Assembly: GCA_002407045.1 (NCBI GenBank)
Contig: DHKB01000057.1
Span: 1-64,000 of the forward strand
DNA from: Candidatus Bruticola papionis
GTDB lineage: Bacteria > Vulcanimicrobiota > Xenobia > Xenobiales > Xenobiaceae
Length of the DNA: 64,000 nt
Direction: 5' to 3'
Shown: piece by piece, positions 1-8,601 of the stretch
How the letters are laid out: each line of letters begins with the position of its first letter
Position numbering within the stretch: the first letter of the stretch is position 1
The notes under the pieces: generated by a model
Database searches by the model: none
Seen by the model: the letters and a program-made list of their open reading frames with translations, nothing else
Told to the model about the DNA's origin: nothing
Position numbers and translations under genes: made by a program

Positions 1-441
1 GAGCAAATTGCTGAGCGTATCCGTATAGCCCGTGAATTCGGTGATATTTCCGAAAACGCCGAATACGAAAGTGCCAAAGCCGAGCAAGGTTTCGTCGAAG
101 GTACCATCAGCGAACTCGAGCGTGTTTTACAAAACTATACCATTATCGGTGAAGATGCCGAAGGCAATGTCGGCGGCCAGCTCAAAGAAGTCAACCTCGG
201 TGCGCTCGTTACTATTGTCAATACTGAGAAAGACGAAAATGGCAACGAAGAGCGTTACTCCTTAGAGATCGTCGGTACCCGCGAGACCAATCCTCAAAAT
301 GGTCGTATTTCTAATGATTGCCCTTTGGGCGCTGCCTTAATCGGTCACGGTCTGGGTGACATTGTCGACGTCAAAACTCCCAGCGGGATTATTTCCTGGA
401 AGATTGAGAGCATTCAGCCTGCTGGCGTCAAGATCGCTTAA
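1..441 (+). CDS. greA: Transcription elongation factor GreA (5'-truncated by window edge)
   Basis: Reading frame 1 is open from the first base to the TAA at 439-441, giving 146 residues. GreA is usually about 158 residues, so only the first dozen or so are missing. The visible N-terminal coiled coil carries the acidic tip GDISENAEY, the conserved Asp/Glu pair that GreA inserts into the secondary channel of RNA polymerase to stimulate cleavage of backtracked transcripts. The C-terminal half is the FKBP-like domain that contacts the polymerase (conserved GRISNDCPLGAALIG stretch). It acts in the cytoplasm. An intrinsic terminator follows at 474-518, so it probably ends its own transcription unit, ahead of lysS. 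Confidence 0.95.
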   Translation, partial: EQIAERIRIAREFGDISENAEYESAKAEQGFVEGTISELERVLQNYTIIGEDAEGNVGGQLKEVNLGALVTIVNTEKDENGNEERYSLEIVGTRETNPQNGRISNDCPLGAALIGHGLGDIVDVKTPSGIISWKIESIQPAGVKIA

Positions 442-473
442 TATTTTTCCAGACTTTTTTCCATCAAATCCGA

Positions 474-518
474 AGGTTCCGCCTCAGACAGACCGCTAAG
501 GTAAGGCGGGGCCTTTTT
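474..518 (+). terminator. Intrinsic terminator after greA
   Basis: A 10-bp stem (474-483 with 505-514, two G-U pairs) is followed by a run of T. It lies only about 30 nt upstream of the lysS start, leaving no room for a separate promoter downstream of it. Confidence 0.75.
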
Positions 519-549
519 TGTGCAAGTAAAATATAGAAAGGTCAGCGAT

Positions 550-2073
550 ATGAGTCAAGAACAGAAAAAGGCTAAGCGCCAGGCTGCTCCCGAGCTCAGC
601 TTGAGCGAGCAGCAAGCCATTCGCATTCAGCATTTGAGAACCCTAGAAGAGCAAGGTCTCAACCCTTACGGTAAAAAATTTAACCGCATCAATGCCGCTT
701 TCGTTAAAGAGAAATATAAAGATTTGGCTCCTGAGGAAGAATCGGAAGAAGAAGTCAGCTTGGCCGGTCGTATCACCGCTTGGCGTGGCCACGGCAAAGC
801 TTCCTTTATCGACTTAACTGATCTTTCCGACCGTATTCAGCTTTACTTCAAATATGATGTACTGGGTGAAGAGTCCTATAAACGCTTGAGTTTAGCCGAT
901 TTGGGCGACCTTATTACCGTAAAAGGCGTAGTCTTCCGCACCAGCCGTGGCGAGCTTTCTGTACGCGTAAAAGAATGGAGCATTGCTGCTAAATGCTTAA
1001 TTCCTCCGCCAGAGAAGTTCCACGGTTTGACCGACGTTGAAGTTCGCTATAGACAGCGTTACGCCGACCTTATTGCTAATAAAGACGTGCGCGAAGTCTT
1101 TATTAAACGCAGTCATATTATTTCTGCCATCCGTCGCCACCTCGACAGTATGGGTTTCTTAGAAGTGGAAACTCCTTGTATGTCTTCCGTAGCTGGCGGC
1201 GCTGCTGCTCGTCCTTTCATCACTCACCACAATGCGCTCAACGTGGATATGTACTTGCGTATTGCCACTGAGCTTCACTTGAAGCGCTGCATTGTCGGCG
1301 GTTTGGAAAAAGTATATGAAATTGGTAGACTCTTCCGCAATGAAGGCATCGACACCAAACACAATCCCGAGTTTACTACTATTGAGCTTTATGAAGCTTG
1401 GAGCGATTGTGAAGGCATGATGAAGATTACCGAAGGTATTATCGACACTTGCTGTAACGAAGTTCTCCACACCCATAACGTCACTTTCATGGGTCACGAA
1501 CTCGATTTGCGTCCTCCTTATCCTCGCCTTACTATGGATTCTTTATTCCAGAAATACGCGGGAATTTCTATTAAAGAACTCAGAGAGCCCGGACGCGCCA
1601 AAGAGAAAGCTTTAGAACTTGGTATCAACTTAGGCAACAAAGAGCACACTTTAGCTCAATTGTTTGACAAGATCTTTGAAGTCACTTGCGAAGAGCACCT
1701 CATTCAGCCTACCTTCGTTACCGAACAGCCTGTGGAGCTCTCTCCCTTAGCCAAGCGCAAAGATGACGATCCTACCTTGACCGACCGCTTCGAGCTTTAT
1801 GTTTGCGGCAACGAGTTAGCCAACGCTTTCAGCGAAGTAAACGATCCTTTCGATCAGCGCAAGCGCTTTGAAGAGCAGCAAGCTCTTAAAGGTATCGACG
1901 AAGAAGCTCATCCTTTAGATGAAGACTTCCTTAACGCCCTCATGTACGGCATGCCTCCTACAGGTGGTTTAGGTATCGGTATCGACCGTTTGGTCATGCT
2001 CTTAACTGGCCAAAATTGCATCCGCGACGTCCTTCTCTTCCCCACTATGAAGCCTTTGGACAGCGATAAATAG
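550..2073 (+). CDS. lysS: Lysyl-tRNA synthetase, class II
   Basis: Charges tRNA-Lys with lysine in the cytoplasm. The 507-residue product has an N-terminal OB-fold anticodon-binding domain (about 60-165) and a class IIb catalytic core. Motif 2 is FRNEGIDTKHNPEFTT and motif 3 is GLGIGIDRLVMLL near the C-terminus. Length is normal for bacterial LysS. I chose the ATG at 550 because GAAAGG lies just upstream; an in-frame GTG at 520 would start inside the T-run of the greA terminator and add ten atypical residues. No T-box leader is visible. The gene ends with its own terminator. Confidence 0.96.
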   Translation: MSQEQKKAKRQAAPELSLSEQQAIRIQHLRTLEEQGLNPYGKKFNRINAAFVKEKYKDLAPEEESEEEVSLAGRITAWRGHGKASFIDLTDLSDRIQLYFKYDVLGEESYKRLSLADLGDLITVKGVVFRTSRGELSVRVKEWSIAAKCLIPPPEKFHGLTDVEVRYRQRYADLIANKDVREVFIKRSHIISAIRRHLDSMGFLEVETPCMSSVAGGAAARPFITHHNALNVDMYLRIATELHLKRCIVGGLEKVYEIGRLFRNEGIDTKHNPEFTTIELYEAWSDCEGMMKITEGIIDTCCNEVLHTHNVTFMGHELDLRPPYPRLTMDSLFQKYAGISIKELREPGRAKEKALELGINLGNKEHTLAQLFDKIFEVTCEEHLIQPTFVTEQPVELSPLAKRKDDDPTLTDRFELYVCGNELANAFSEVNDPFDQRKRFEEQQALKGIDEEAHPLDEDFLNALMYGMPPTGGLGIGIDRLVMLLTGQNCIRDVLLFPTMKPLDSDK

Positions 2074-2108
2074 CCAAAAATAAAATAGTTATTATAGGCT
2101 AAATACTT

Positions 2109-2160
2109 AAAAAGCTCTGTTGGACACAAACTAGGTGCGAGTGTTGGCAGAGCTTTTTTT
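2109..2160 (+). terminator. Intrinsic terminator after lysS
   Basis: The inverted repeat AAAAAGCTCTG (2109-2119) and CAGAGCTTTTTTT (2148-2160) forms an 11-bp stem ending in a T-run, 36 nt after the lysS stop. Confidence 0.85.
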
Positions 2161-2255
2161 ATTGCCTATAGATAACAATTTATAGGAACCAGCTTCGCTG
2201 TGTGGTATTCCAGTCGGTAATTTTCTTTTTCTCCAGCTGGGAGTTACTTTTAGTT

Positions 2256-3605
2256 ATGAAAAAAAGTCCATATATCATAATGCTATGGATATTATTTGGC
2301 TTAATAGCTATTTTCGAATTAGCTCCACTATTAGGGTTAGTCAATCAACCCTATTTTCATGAAAACTTATTTTACCAAGCTTTTAATACGTACCTCGTAC
2401 CCACTTCTTGCTTAGGCGGAGTATTAGCTTACTTACTAATTTTACCTATAAAAAAGCGAGAGCTTATAAGCACAGCCATTTTGGGTATAGTATTTGAACT
2501 CGTTTTGAGGCATTATAGACCAGCGATAATTGCTTCATTAATAAATTACAAACCAGACATATCTATTTTTAACCAATTTTTATTTTTGGGCACTGGCTTA
2601 CTCACCGCTTGCTTATTGGCCATTTTGTGGAGGACTTGGCAAGCTTATAAATTGGGCAACCGTGATGAGCTAAATAGCTGCTTGGAAGCTATGTTCCTCT
2701 CTATGGCCATGCCATGTTTACTATCTTTAAATGGATCCATATCAGGCCAGGCCGTCTATGATCCACATCTCTACGCCTTAGATTCACTTTGGGGCGTGCA
2801 AGTGAGCTTTATTGTCGCCAAATTTTTGCGCAACCACGTAATATATTCCAAATTCATGGAAATTATATATTACTATTTACCAATATGGATGATCGCATCG
2901 CAAATTATTGTTTATAGAGACAATCTCAAGTTAAAGCGAGATCATCTCCAATGCCTAATTCCGGCCTTACTATTTTTCCTTATAGCCATAGGAGGGAAGT
3001 TATGCTACCGCTTCCTTCCCGCAGTAGGAGTAGAGCTCTATTGTGGTCAGAATTTATTTCCCAACGGCCCTTGGCCTGCAGCCAATATGAATCCAGTACC
3101 GATAGATGCTCCTTACTATCTATATCGCAATTGTATGCCCAGTTTGCATTTATCTTGGATTTTGGCTGTTTATTATTCACTTTATAGAGCTAAGCCTATC
3201 TATAAAAATACAGCTTTAGTTTTGGTAGCCTTAACTGCTTTATCTACTTTCAGCGTCGGTTGCCACTACCTTATAGACTTAGTTATGGCTATACCTTTCA
3301 CTATGGCTCTTCTGGCTATAGCCACACCAGACGCTAACAACAAAATACGCCTGATAGGAGCGATATTCGGTACAGTAACCGTCTTAGGCTGGTTATGTAT
3401 TTTCAAATATTCTATTACTTCTGCCCTACAAAATCCGACTCTCACTTTAACGTTACTCATAGCTACCGACATAGTTGCTCTTTATTTAGCCCATCTTATC
3501 TGTAGCCAAACTAAAAAAACAGAGGAAGCACAGCTTCAGCAACCGCTTAACGTAGAGCCTGAAATTCAGCAAGAAGCGACTGCTCCCCCACAGAGCCAGA
3601 CCTAA
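2256..3605 (+). CDS. PAP2/AUR1-like membrane protein, tandem copy 1
   Basis: A 449-residue polytopic membrane protein with about nine or ten hydrophobic segments. The C-terminal third carries a variant PAP2 signature: YRNCMPSLHLSW (PSxH motif) followed about 45 residues later by FSVGCHYLIDL (HxxxD motif). These two histidines and the aspartate are the expected catalytic triad of the PAP2_3 / inositol-phosphorylceramide-synthase-like group, which moves or removes lipid phosphate head groups at a membrane surface. The start is the ATG at 2256, because all four paralogues begin MK[KR]SPYI; an in-frame upstream start at 2202 adds 18 unshared residues. The N-terminal and middle parts resemble copy 4, while the last third is almost identical to copy 2. 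The substrate is unknown. Confidence 0.8.
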   Translation: MKKSPYIIMLWILFGLIAIFELAPLLGLVNQPYFHENLFYQAFNTYLVPTSCLGGVLAYLLILPIKKRELISTAILGIVFELVLRHYRPAIIASLINYKPDISIFNQFLFLGTGLLTACLLAILWRTWQAYKLGNRDELNSCLEAMFLSMAMPCLLSLNGSISGQAVYDPHLYALDSLWGVQVSFIVAKFLRNHVIYSKFMEIIYYYLPIWMIASQIIVYRDNLKLKRDHLQCLIPALLFFLIAIGGKLCYRFLPAVGVELYCGQNLFPNGPWPAANMNPVPIDAPYYLYRNCMPSLHLSWILAVYYSLYRAKPIYKNTALVLVALTALSTFSVGCHYLIDLVMAIPFTMALLAIATPDANNKIRLIGAIFGTVTVLGWLCIFKYSITSALQNPTLTLTLLIATDIVALYLAHLICSQTKKTEEAQLQQPLNVEPEIQQEATAPPQSQT

Positions 3606-3720
3606 TGATTAGTGCATATTAATACAACATCTTCCAATGCATAGGAAAAGACAGTGCCATATGGTATTGCCAAGTATTTTTTTATAGCGGAGACTTTGCT
3701 GTGAAAAAGAGCCCATATAT
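3126..3720 (+). repeat. Direct repeat unit A of the PAP2 array
   Basis: From the PSxH coding region of copy 1, through the intergenic spacer, to the first codons of copy 2. This DNA is nearly identical to 4556-5149, about 1430 bp downstream. Spacer similarity (the TAATGATTAGT block and the TGGTATTGC block) shows a recent duplication or gene conversion rather than protein-level constraint. Confidence 0.85.
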
Positions 3721-5023
3721 CATTTTATTAGCTATACTCTTGCTAACTATTGGCTTTTATGAATTGAGGCCATTAGTTCAGCCTGGCTACCCTTATTTTC
3801 ATACAACTCTGCCGCTAATGGCCAAATCCAATATATTATTTATGACAGCTTGTTTTGGTGGCGCTTGCGCTTACTTGTTTTTACTGCCTATAAAAAAAGT
3901 TGAACTTTTAGTGGTAGTCACCTTAGGGCTGATTATAGACGGTTTCTTGATCGTTTACCGACTTGCCCATGTTATGGAAAATCCTTTAGAAGAGCACCTA
4001 TACGGTTTTTTAGATCTGGGCCCAGGTTTACTAATAGGAGCCATTTTAGCTATCATTTGGCGCCTTATCCAATATAGTAAAGGGAAACAAATCAATAAAG
4101 TCATTCGCTGCTTGGAAGTTTTGGGGTTAGCTTTGAGTATGCCAGTCTTCCTTTCCGTAGGCGCACTTAAATATGGTCCATATGTATATGATCCGCATCT
4201 TTATGCTTTAGATTCGCTTTGGGGTGTTCAAGTTAGCTTTATACTATCAAAATTTTTACGTGGCTGGCAGCCACTTAGCCTTTTCATGACAGCCATATAT
4301 GTATATTTGTCCTTATTCATGATGCTAGCTCAAATTGAAGTATATAGAGAAAACGAAGAGTTAGGGATAAAGCACAGCACTCGTTTAATACCAGCTTTTT
4401 ATTTTTTACTTATAGGAATACTGGGAACTTTTTGCTACGAGTTTTTGCCAGCTGTAGGTATAGACTTATATTGTGGCTGGAATTGTTTTCCTAATGGTCC
4501 CTGGCCAACAGCCAACTTAAATCCTGTGCCGATAGAAGCTCCTCTTCAGTTTGTACGCAATTGTATGCCAAGTTTACATTTATCTTGGATTCTGGCCATT
4601 TATTATTCACTTTACAGAGCTAAACCTATCTATAAAAATACAGCTTTAGTGTTAGTCATCCTAACTGCTCTATCTACTTTCAGCGTCGGTTGCCATTACC
4701 TTATAGACTTAATCATTGCCATACCTTTCACTATGGCTCTTCTGGCTATAGTTACACCGGACGCGAGCAACAGAATACGCCTGATAGGAGCGATCTTCGG
4801 TACAGTAACCGTCTTAAGTTGGTTATGTATTTTCAAATATTCTATTACTTCTGCCCTACAAAATCCGACTCTCACTTTAACATTACTCGTAGCTACCGAC
4901 ATAGTTGCTCTTTATTTAGCCCACCTTATCTGTAGCCGAACTAAAAAAACAGAGGAAACAAAGCTTCAGCAACTGCTTAACGTAGAGCCTGAAACTCAGC
5001 AAGAAGCGGCTACTCCCCTATAA
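3701..5023 (+). CDS. PAP2/AUR1-like membrane protein, tandem copy 2
   Basis: The 440-residue product starts with GTG at 3701, aligned with the MKKSPYI start of its paralogues. It keeps RNCMPSLHLSW and FSVGCHYLIDL, so the predicted catalytic His, His and Asp are present. The sequence is a mosaic: the N-terminal half (ELRP, PGYPYFHTT, GGACAY, DLGPGLLI) matches copy 3, whereas the last third is nearly identical to copy 1, including the hydrophilic tail with TKKTEE and LLNVEPE. It probably sits in the inner membrane and acts on a lipid phosphate or phospholipid head group. The exact reaction cannot be deduced. Confidence 0.8.
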   Translation: MKKSPYIILLAILLLTIGFYELRPLVQPGYPYFHTTLPLMAKSNILFMTACFGGACAYLFLLPIKKVELLVVVTLGLIIDGFLIVYRLAHVMENPLEEHLYGFLDLGPGLLIGAILAIIWRLIQYSKGKQINKVIRCLEVLGLALSMPVFLSVGALKYGPYVYDPHLYALDSLWGVQVSFILSKFLRGWQPLSLFMTAIYVYLSLFMMLAQIEVYRENEELGIKHSTRLIPAFYFLLIGILGTFCYEFLPAVGIDLYCGWNCFPNGPWPTANLNPVPIEAPLQFVRNCMPSLHLSWILAIYYSLYRAKPIYKNTALVLVILTALSTFSVGCHYLIDLIIAIPFTMALLAIVTPDASNRIRLIGAIFGTVTVLSWLCIFKYSITSALQNPTLTLTLLVATDIVALYLAHLICSRTKKTEETKLQQLLNVEPETQQEAATPL

Positions 5024-5149
5024 AGCTAACTCTAATGATTAGTATATATTAATACAACATCTTCCAATACATAGAAAAAGGCAGTACCTTGTGGTATTGC
5101 GGCGAGTATTTTTTAGTGGAGACTTTGCCATGAAAAAGAGCCCATATAT
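4556..5149 (+). repeat. Direct repeat unit B of the PAP2 array
   Basis: Second copy of the segment at 3126-3720. It covers the 3' third of copy 2, the spacer, and the first codons of copy 3. Confidence 0.85.
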
Positions 5150-6446
5150 AGTCATGCTATTTATCCTCTTAGCTTTAGCATTCATTTATGAACTAAGGCC
5201 ATTTTTTCAACCAGGATATCCCTATTTTCATACAACCCTTTTTAACAGCCTTTGCTATAACGTTATCTTTACAACAGCCTGTCTAGGTGGAGCTTGCGCT
5301 TATTGGTTTCTTTTACCTATACGCAGACAAGAGCTTTTTGTTGCCACTATTGTAGGCGTACTTCTAGACGCCTTTTTCATAAATTATAAGCTTACCAACG
5401 GCATGATCTTCAATCCGGTAGAAGATCATGTTTTTTGCATTGTTGATATCGGCCCAGGCTTGCTAATTGCGGCAGCGGCAGCTATTTTGTGGCGAACCTT
5501 CCAAGCTTATCGCAGTCAAGAATTTGAGCAAATGCAAAAAACTTTAGAAGTTTTTTCTTTAGCTGTGGCCATGCCCATAGTTTTATCTTTGGGCGTTCTT
5601 GAATTTGGCCCTTACGTATACGATCCCCATTGTTATGCTCTCGATTCTCTTTGGGGAGTACAAGTTAGTTTTATCATTACTAAGATAATTCGCGCTTCTT
5701 TGCCATTGTGCTTATTTATGAAATTGGCTTATTTCTATTTGTCTTTCTACATGATTGTTGCTCAAATTCTCATTTACAAAGACAATGAGCGCTTAGGCTT
5801 AAGTCACAGCCGCTGCCTTATGCCTGCCTTATTATTCATTTTTATCGGCTTATTTGGCACTTTTTTGTATAAATTTTTCCCTGTAGTGGGCGTAGAAGTT
5901 TACTGCGGCTTAAACTCTTTTCCCAACGGCCCTTGGCCTGCAGCCAATATGAACCCGGTACCGATAGAAGCACCATCTTTCTTGCCTCATAATGGCATGC
6001 CAAGTTTGCACATGGCTTGGATTCTAGCCGTATATTATTCCTTGTATAGATTTTATCAAAGCAAACCTTATTACAAATATACAACCTTAGTATTGATAAT
6101 TTTGACTGCCCTTTCAGCTTTTAGTGAAGGCTGTCACTATTTGATAGATTTAATTATAGCTATACCGTTTACTTTAGCTATTTTGGCTTTTACTATGGTT
6201 GAAGCTCCACGCAAATGGCGCTTTATCTCGTTCTTCTTTGGCGCCATGGCTACTATGGGCTGGCTCTGCCTTTTTAAGTATTCAATTGCCCCAGCTTTGC
6301 ATATACCAACTGCAACTTTGAGTCTATTGGTTCTAACCGATATACTCTCACTTTATTTAGCCAACACAATGTGCCAGCAAGCAAAACAATTTGTAGCAAC
6401 GGATAGTTCAAATATATCACGAAGTGAAACAACGGTAGTGGAGTAG
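5130..6446 (+). CDS. PAP2/AUR1-like membrane protein, tandem copy 3
   Basis: A 438-residue polytopic membrane protein starting at the ATG at 5130 (MKKSPYIV); an upstream in-frame start at 5091 lies inside the duplicated spacer and adds unshared residues. The signature is slightly different from its neighbours: NGMPSLHMAW replaces RNCMPSLHLSW, and FSEGCHYLIDL replaces FSVGCHYLIDL. The catalytic His/His/Asp positions remain. The C-terminal tail is Thr/Ser-rich and unlike copies 1 and 2. The N-terminal half is the closest relative of copy 2. Four diverged copies kept intact suggest different substrates or a demand for dosage, which is inference. Confidence 0.8.
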   Translation: MKKSPYIVMLFILLALAFIYELRPFFQPGYPYFHTTLFNSLCYNVIFTTACLGGACAYWFLLPIRRQELFVATIVGVLLDAFFINYKLTNGMIFNPVEDHVFCIVDIGPGLLIAAAAAILWRTFQAYRSQEFEQMQKTLEVFSLAVAMPIVLSLGVLEFGPYVYDPHCYALDSLWGVQVSFIITKIIRASLPLCLFMKLAYFYLSFYMIVAQILIYKDNERLGLSHSRCLMPALLFIFIGLFGTFLYKFFPVVGVEVYCGLNSFPNGPWPAANMNPVPIEAPSFLPHNGMPSLHMAWILAVYYSLYRFYQSKPYYKYTTLVLIILTALSAFSEGCHYLIDLIIAIPFTLAILAFTMVEAPRKWRFISFFFGAMATMGWLCLFKYSIAPALHIPTATLSLLVLTDILSLYLANTMCQQAKQFVATDSSNISRSETTVVE

Positions 6447-6506
6447 CTTAAATCTAATAGAGCATACCCTTTTCAAATATTCAAACTTGAAAGTATAAAT
6501 TTACAT

Positions 6507-7769
6507 ATGAAAAGAAGCCCATATATACTCATATTAGTAGTCTTGCTGGCCATGTCTATTTTTTCGGAAGTGGCCCCCTTATTTAATTTAGGTTCAGAAT
6601 ATTTTCACATTAGCTTATTTTCCGAAGCCTTGCGCAGTATGATCTTCACCGCAACTTGCCTTGGTGGTGTATTTGCCTACCTTTTTCTTTTGCCTCTAGA
6701 CAAAAAAGAACTGGTAGTAGCGACTTGCATTGGTATAACCGCTGAAATATTACTTTCTGCTTATCGCTCTCCTAGCGTTCCTAACTTTGATCGTTTTCTT
6801 CTAATTGGCCCTGGGCTATTAGTTGGCTGCTTGTTGGTCGTTTTGTGGAGAATTTGGCGCACTTATAAGCTTGATAACTCTAAAGAGCTAAAAGCTGAGC
6901 TGGAAGTTTTGAGTATTATGCTCTGTATGCCAATCTTCTTCAATTTGGGAGGAGTAATTAGACTCTACGATTACCATGTCTATGATCCACATTTTTACGC
7001 TCTCGATTCACTTTGGGGATGCCAAATAAGTTTTATCATAACCAAATACTTGCGCAGCAGCCTCTTCGGGCTCAGGCTTATGGACATTGTCTATTTCTAT
7101 CTTCCTTTATGGATGGTTATAGCTCAAATAATTGTCTACAAGGATAATATTACCCATAATCGAGAGCATAATCGTTGTTTAGTTCCAGCCTATTTTTTTA
7201 TTCTTATAGCCATAGGTGGCAGCTTATCTTACGCTTTTTTACCTGCTGTAGGCATACAATTATATTGTGGCACTAACTTATTTCCTAATGGCCCCTGGCC
7301 AGCAGCTAGCATGAACCCTCAGACTATAGAAGCGCCTTATTACTTATATCGCAATTGCATGCCCAGTTTGCACTTTGCTTGGATTTTAGCTGTGTACTAC
7401 TCCCTGTATAGAGCAAAAACTATATATAAAAATATGGCTCTAGCTTTGGTATTTTTGACAGTAATGTCGGCTTTTAGCGTAGGATGTCACTATGTGATCG
7501 ATCTTATTATGTCGGTACCATTTTGCTTAACGTTCTTAGCTATAGTTATCAATGAAGCTCCCCTTAAAATGCGTTTACTCAGCAGCGTTTTGGGAGCAGT
7601 AGCCACAATGAGTTGGCTTTACTTAATAAAGTACCACACAACTTCTCTCTTACATCACCCTCAATTAACTTTATTTGGCTTTATTTTTACAGACTTAGTG
7701 GCGTTCGCTTTTGCCTATATGCTTTGTAAGCAAGGGCGAGATGCAAATGAATTGGCAAAACAAGACTAA
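6507..7769 (+). CDS. PAP2/AUR1-like membrane protein, tandem copy 4
   Basis: The 420-residue last member of the array begins MKRSPYIL. It has the same plan of hydrophobic segments and the signatures YRNCMPSLHFAW and FSVGCHYVIDL. Its middle region (YLPLWMVIAQIIVYKDN, LIAIGG, APYYLYRNC) is closest to copy 1, so the array looks like two ancestral types arranged 1-2-3-4 as A-B-B-A. The spacer upstream lacks the duplicated block found before copies 2 and 3. A strong hairpin starts two bases after the stop codon. Confidence 0.8.
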   Translation: MKRSPYILILVVLLAMSIFSEVAPLFNLGSEYFHISLFSEALRSMIFTATCLGGVFAYLFLLPLDKKELVVATCIGITAEILLSAYRSPSVPNFDRFLLIGPGLLVGCLLVVLWRIWRTYKLDNSKELKAELEVLSIMLCMPIFFNLGGVIRLYDYHVYDPHFYALDSLWGCQISFIITKYLRSSLFGLRLMDIVYFYLPLWMVIAQIIVYKDNITHNREHNRCLVPAYFFILIAIGGSLSYAFLPAVGIQLYCGTNLFPNGPWPAASMNPQTIEAPYYLYRNCMPSLHFAWILAVYYSLYRAKTIYKNMALALVFLTVMSAFSVGCHYVIDLIMSVPFCLTFLAIVINEAPLKMRLLSSVLGAVATMSWLYLIKYHTTSLLHHPQLTLFGFIFTDLVAFAFAYMLCKQGRDANELAKQD

Positions 7770-7770
7770 G

Positions 7771-7800
7771 TTTAGGAGTGCTTCTAGATGCACTCCTAAA
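7771..7800 (+). terminator. Perfect 11-bp hairpin after PAP2 array
   Basis: TTTAGGAGTGC (7771-7781) is the exact reverse complement of GCACTCCTAAA (7790-7800), with an 8-nt loop. No T-run follows, so it may be a transcript-end stabiliser or a weak terminator rather than a classic intrinsic terminator. It lies between the array and the TPR gene. Confidence 0.5.
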
Positions 7801-7819
7801 TCTGCGCCGCTTAGACAAA

Positions 7820-8443
7820 ATGATGCTACAATACGGACGATTGAAAGTAGAGGTTTTTAAATTGGCTTTTCTAACTTATTATACAGATCCTAAAAAGAAG
7901 AAACTACAAATTATTGAAATTGTAGCAGTAGTTATACTACTTATAGTGGGGATAATTTTTATTCCTCCTATCATTAAAGAGCACCAACAATTTCAAACGG
8001 CAGTTGCCTTCCATAACATGGGGCACGAGCATCTTCACAGCAACAATGATGAGGCAGCTTTGGAGTGTTTCCAAGCCGCGATAAGAACCTATCCCATGGA
8101 AGAAAGCTTCTTAGAAATAGCTAGTATTCATCACTTTAAAGGCAACCATGAAAAAGAGATAGAAGTTTATCGAGATGGCCTTAAATCTTTAAAAGATAGC
8201 TCCAAATTACGCTGTGCTCTAGCTACAGAATATTATTTACAAGAAAAGTATGATGAAGCTATTACCGAATCGGAAATTGCCCTAAAAATCGATCCATACA
8301 ATTCGGAAGCCAAAAATGTTTTGGAGCATTGCCAGAAGTATAAAGCCCACCCAGAAAAGCGTGGCAAACACAATCTTAATCAAGAGGAGCTTAATAAGCG
8401 CTACAATATCAATCACCAACATAATGGGTGCCACGGCCATTAG
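7820..8443 (+). CDS. Membrane-anchored TPR-repeat protein
   Basis: The 207-residue protein has one transmembrane segment near the N-terminus (IVAVVILLIVGIIF) and then about three tetratricopeptide repeats, for example FHNMGHEHLHSNNDEAALEC and LATEYYLQEKYDEAITESEI. The C-terminus is His-rich (NINHQHNGCHGH). TPR repeats mediate protein-protein contacts; the partner is unknown. It follows the PAP2 array on the same strand and may be cotranscribed. The start is uncertain: an earlier in-frame GTG at 7778 lies inside the hairpin, so I prefer the ATG pair at 7820/7823, although no strong ribosome binding site is seen. The 130 nt after the gene hold only a weak short hairpin near 8542-8564. Confidence 0.7.
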   Translation: MMLQYGRLKVEVFKLAFLTYYTDPKKKKLQIIEIVAVVILLIVGIIFIPPIIKEHQQFQTAVAFHNMGHEHLHSNNDEAALECFQAAIRTYPMEESFLEIASIHHFKGNHEKEIEVYRDGLKSLKDSSKLRCALATEYYLQEKYDEAITESEIALKIDPYNSEAKNVLEHCQKYKAHPEKRGKHNLNQEELNKRYNINHQHNGCHGH

Positions 8444-8601
8444 TATTGGCTGTTGCCGTTTTTAATTAGAGTGACTAAATTACGCTAGGGTGCCATAAAA
8501 AGGTGCCCTGGCTGTAGTGTGGAACTTAACACTAAAAATCGCGGCTGTCAGTTTTCAGTAGCCGTTTAGTATCATTGCGAAAGGATCCTTTCAACTTTAT
8601 C

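Noticed and set aside
442..549. T-box leader for lysS
   Set aside because: No T-box consensus and too little space; only the greA terminator is present.
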